Source of the DNA: Isochrysis galbana
Taxonomy: Eukaryota; Haptophyta; Isochrysidales; Isochrysidaceae
NCBI GenBank assembly: GCA_018136815.1
Contig: CM030931.1
Span: 2,843,801-2,907,800 of the forward strand
DNA length: 64,000 nt
Direction of reading: 5' to 3'
Shown here: one piece after another, positions 63,852 to 64,000 of the stretch
How the letters are laid out: each line of letters starts with the position of its first letter
Numbering within the stretch: the first letter of the stretch is position 1
Notes under the pieces: generated by a model
Seen by the model: the letters and a program-made list of their open reading frames with translations, nothing else
Told to the model about the DNA's origin: nothing
Databases searched by the model: none
Position numbers and translations under genes: made by a program

Positions 63852-64000
63852 TTGTGCTGGGAGAGGAGAGAGGAGCTCGCTGCCGTGAGGCGTGTGAGTG
63901 CGATTCGAGCACGGCTCCTGCGGGTGGTCAAGAATTGGCGATTTCTCTTTTGCTCGGCGCAGGGTGTGTGTGGACCATGCCCCTGATGCCTCTATGAGCC

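Overview
The window looks like nuclear DNA of a photosynthetic protist with a secondary, red-lineage plastid; a haptophyte or close relative is the best guess, but this is inferred, not proven. Reasons: very GC-rich DNA, sparse short GT-AG introns, long pyrimidine-rich leaders on the coding strand of many genes, a lumenal protein with a signal peptide followed by a Tat-type leader, and algal families (DUF1995, Rubisco-LSMT-like SET protein, TL29-like peroxidase relative, temptin-cytochrome b561 fusion). I see no rRNA, tRNA or CRISPR.

Layout. 0-2.5 kb: purple acid phosphatase (-). 3.1-3.6 kb: a foldback element. 4.3-5.4 kb: an unknown protein with an internal duplication (+). 7.1-10.3 kb: alpha-actinin (-), head to head with SYS1 (+, 11.8-12.6 kb) across a CT/GA-rich region. 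13.7-14.8 kb: a giant-virus-type gene and a cysteine-knot membrane protein (-), then a temptin-b561 protein (+). 16.9-20.1 kb: a PFK-2/FBPase-2 gene in seven coding exons (-). 21.2-23.5 kb: an element with long terminal inverted repeats. 24.6-26.1 kb: a SETD9-like gene. 29-30 kb: a DUF1995 gene. 30.9-40.2 kb: a Ty3/Gypsy chromovirus-type element with near-identical LTRs, whose long polyprotein starts with a phage-type DNA cytosine methyltransferase domain. 40.4-53 kb: a patchwork of relics (RPB5 fragment, two inverted minisatellite arrays, LINE and hAT remnants) around an acidic protein, an RNF185-like E3 ligase and an LSMT-like SET gene. 54-59.5 kb: LON-domain protein, DMAC1-like protein, a broken copy of the temptin-b561 gene, and a TL29-like protein. 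60-63 kb: a LINE preceded by tandem hairpin units.

How the genes relate. There are no operons; the genes are ordinary host genes of unrelated roles: plastid (SET, DUF1995, TL29-like), Golgi/ER (SYS1, RNF185-like), cytoskeleton (actinin), sugar-phosphate control (PFKFB) and mitochondria (DMAC1-like). The two strongest novelties are the methyltransferase-bearing retroelement and a repeated hairpin placed 1-7 nt before an ATG in LINE-related repeats, where both stem arms change between copies while pairing is largely kept.
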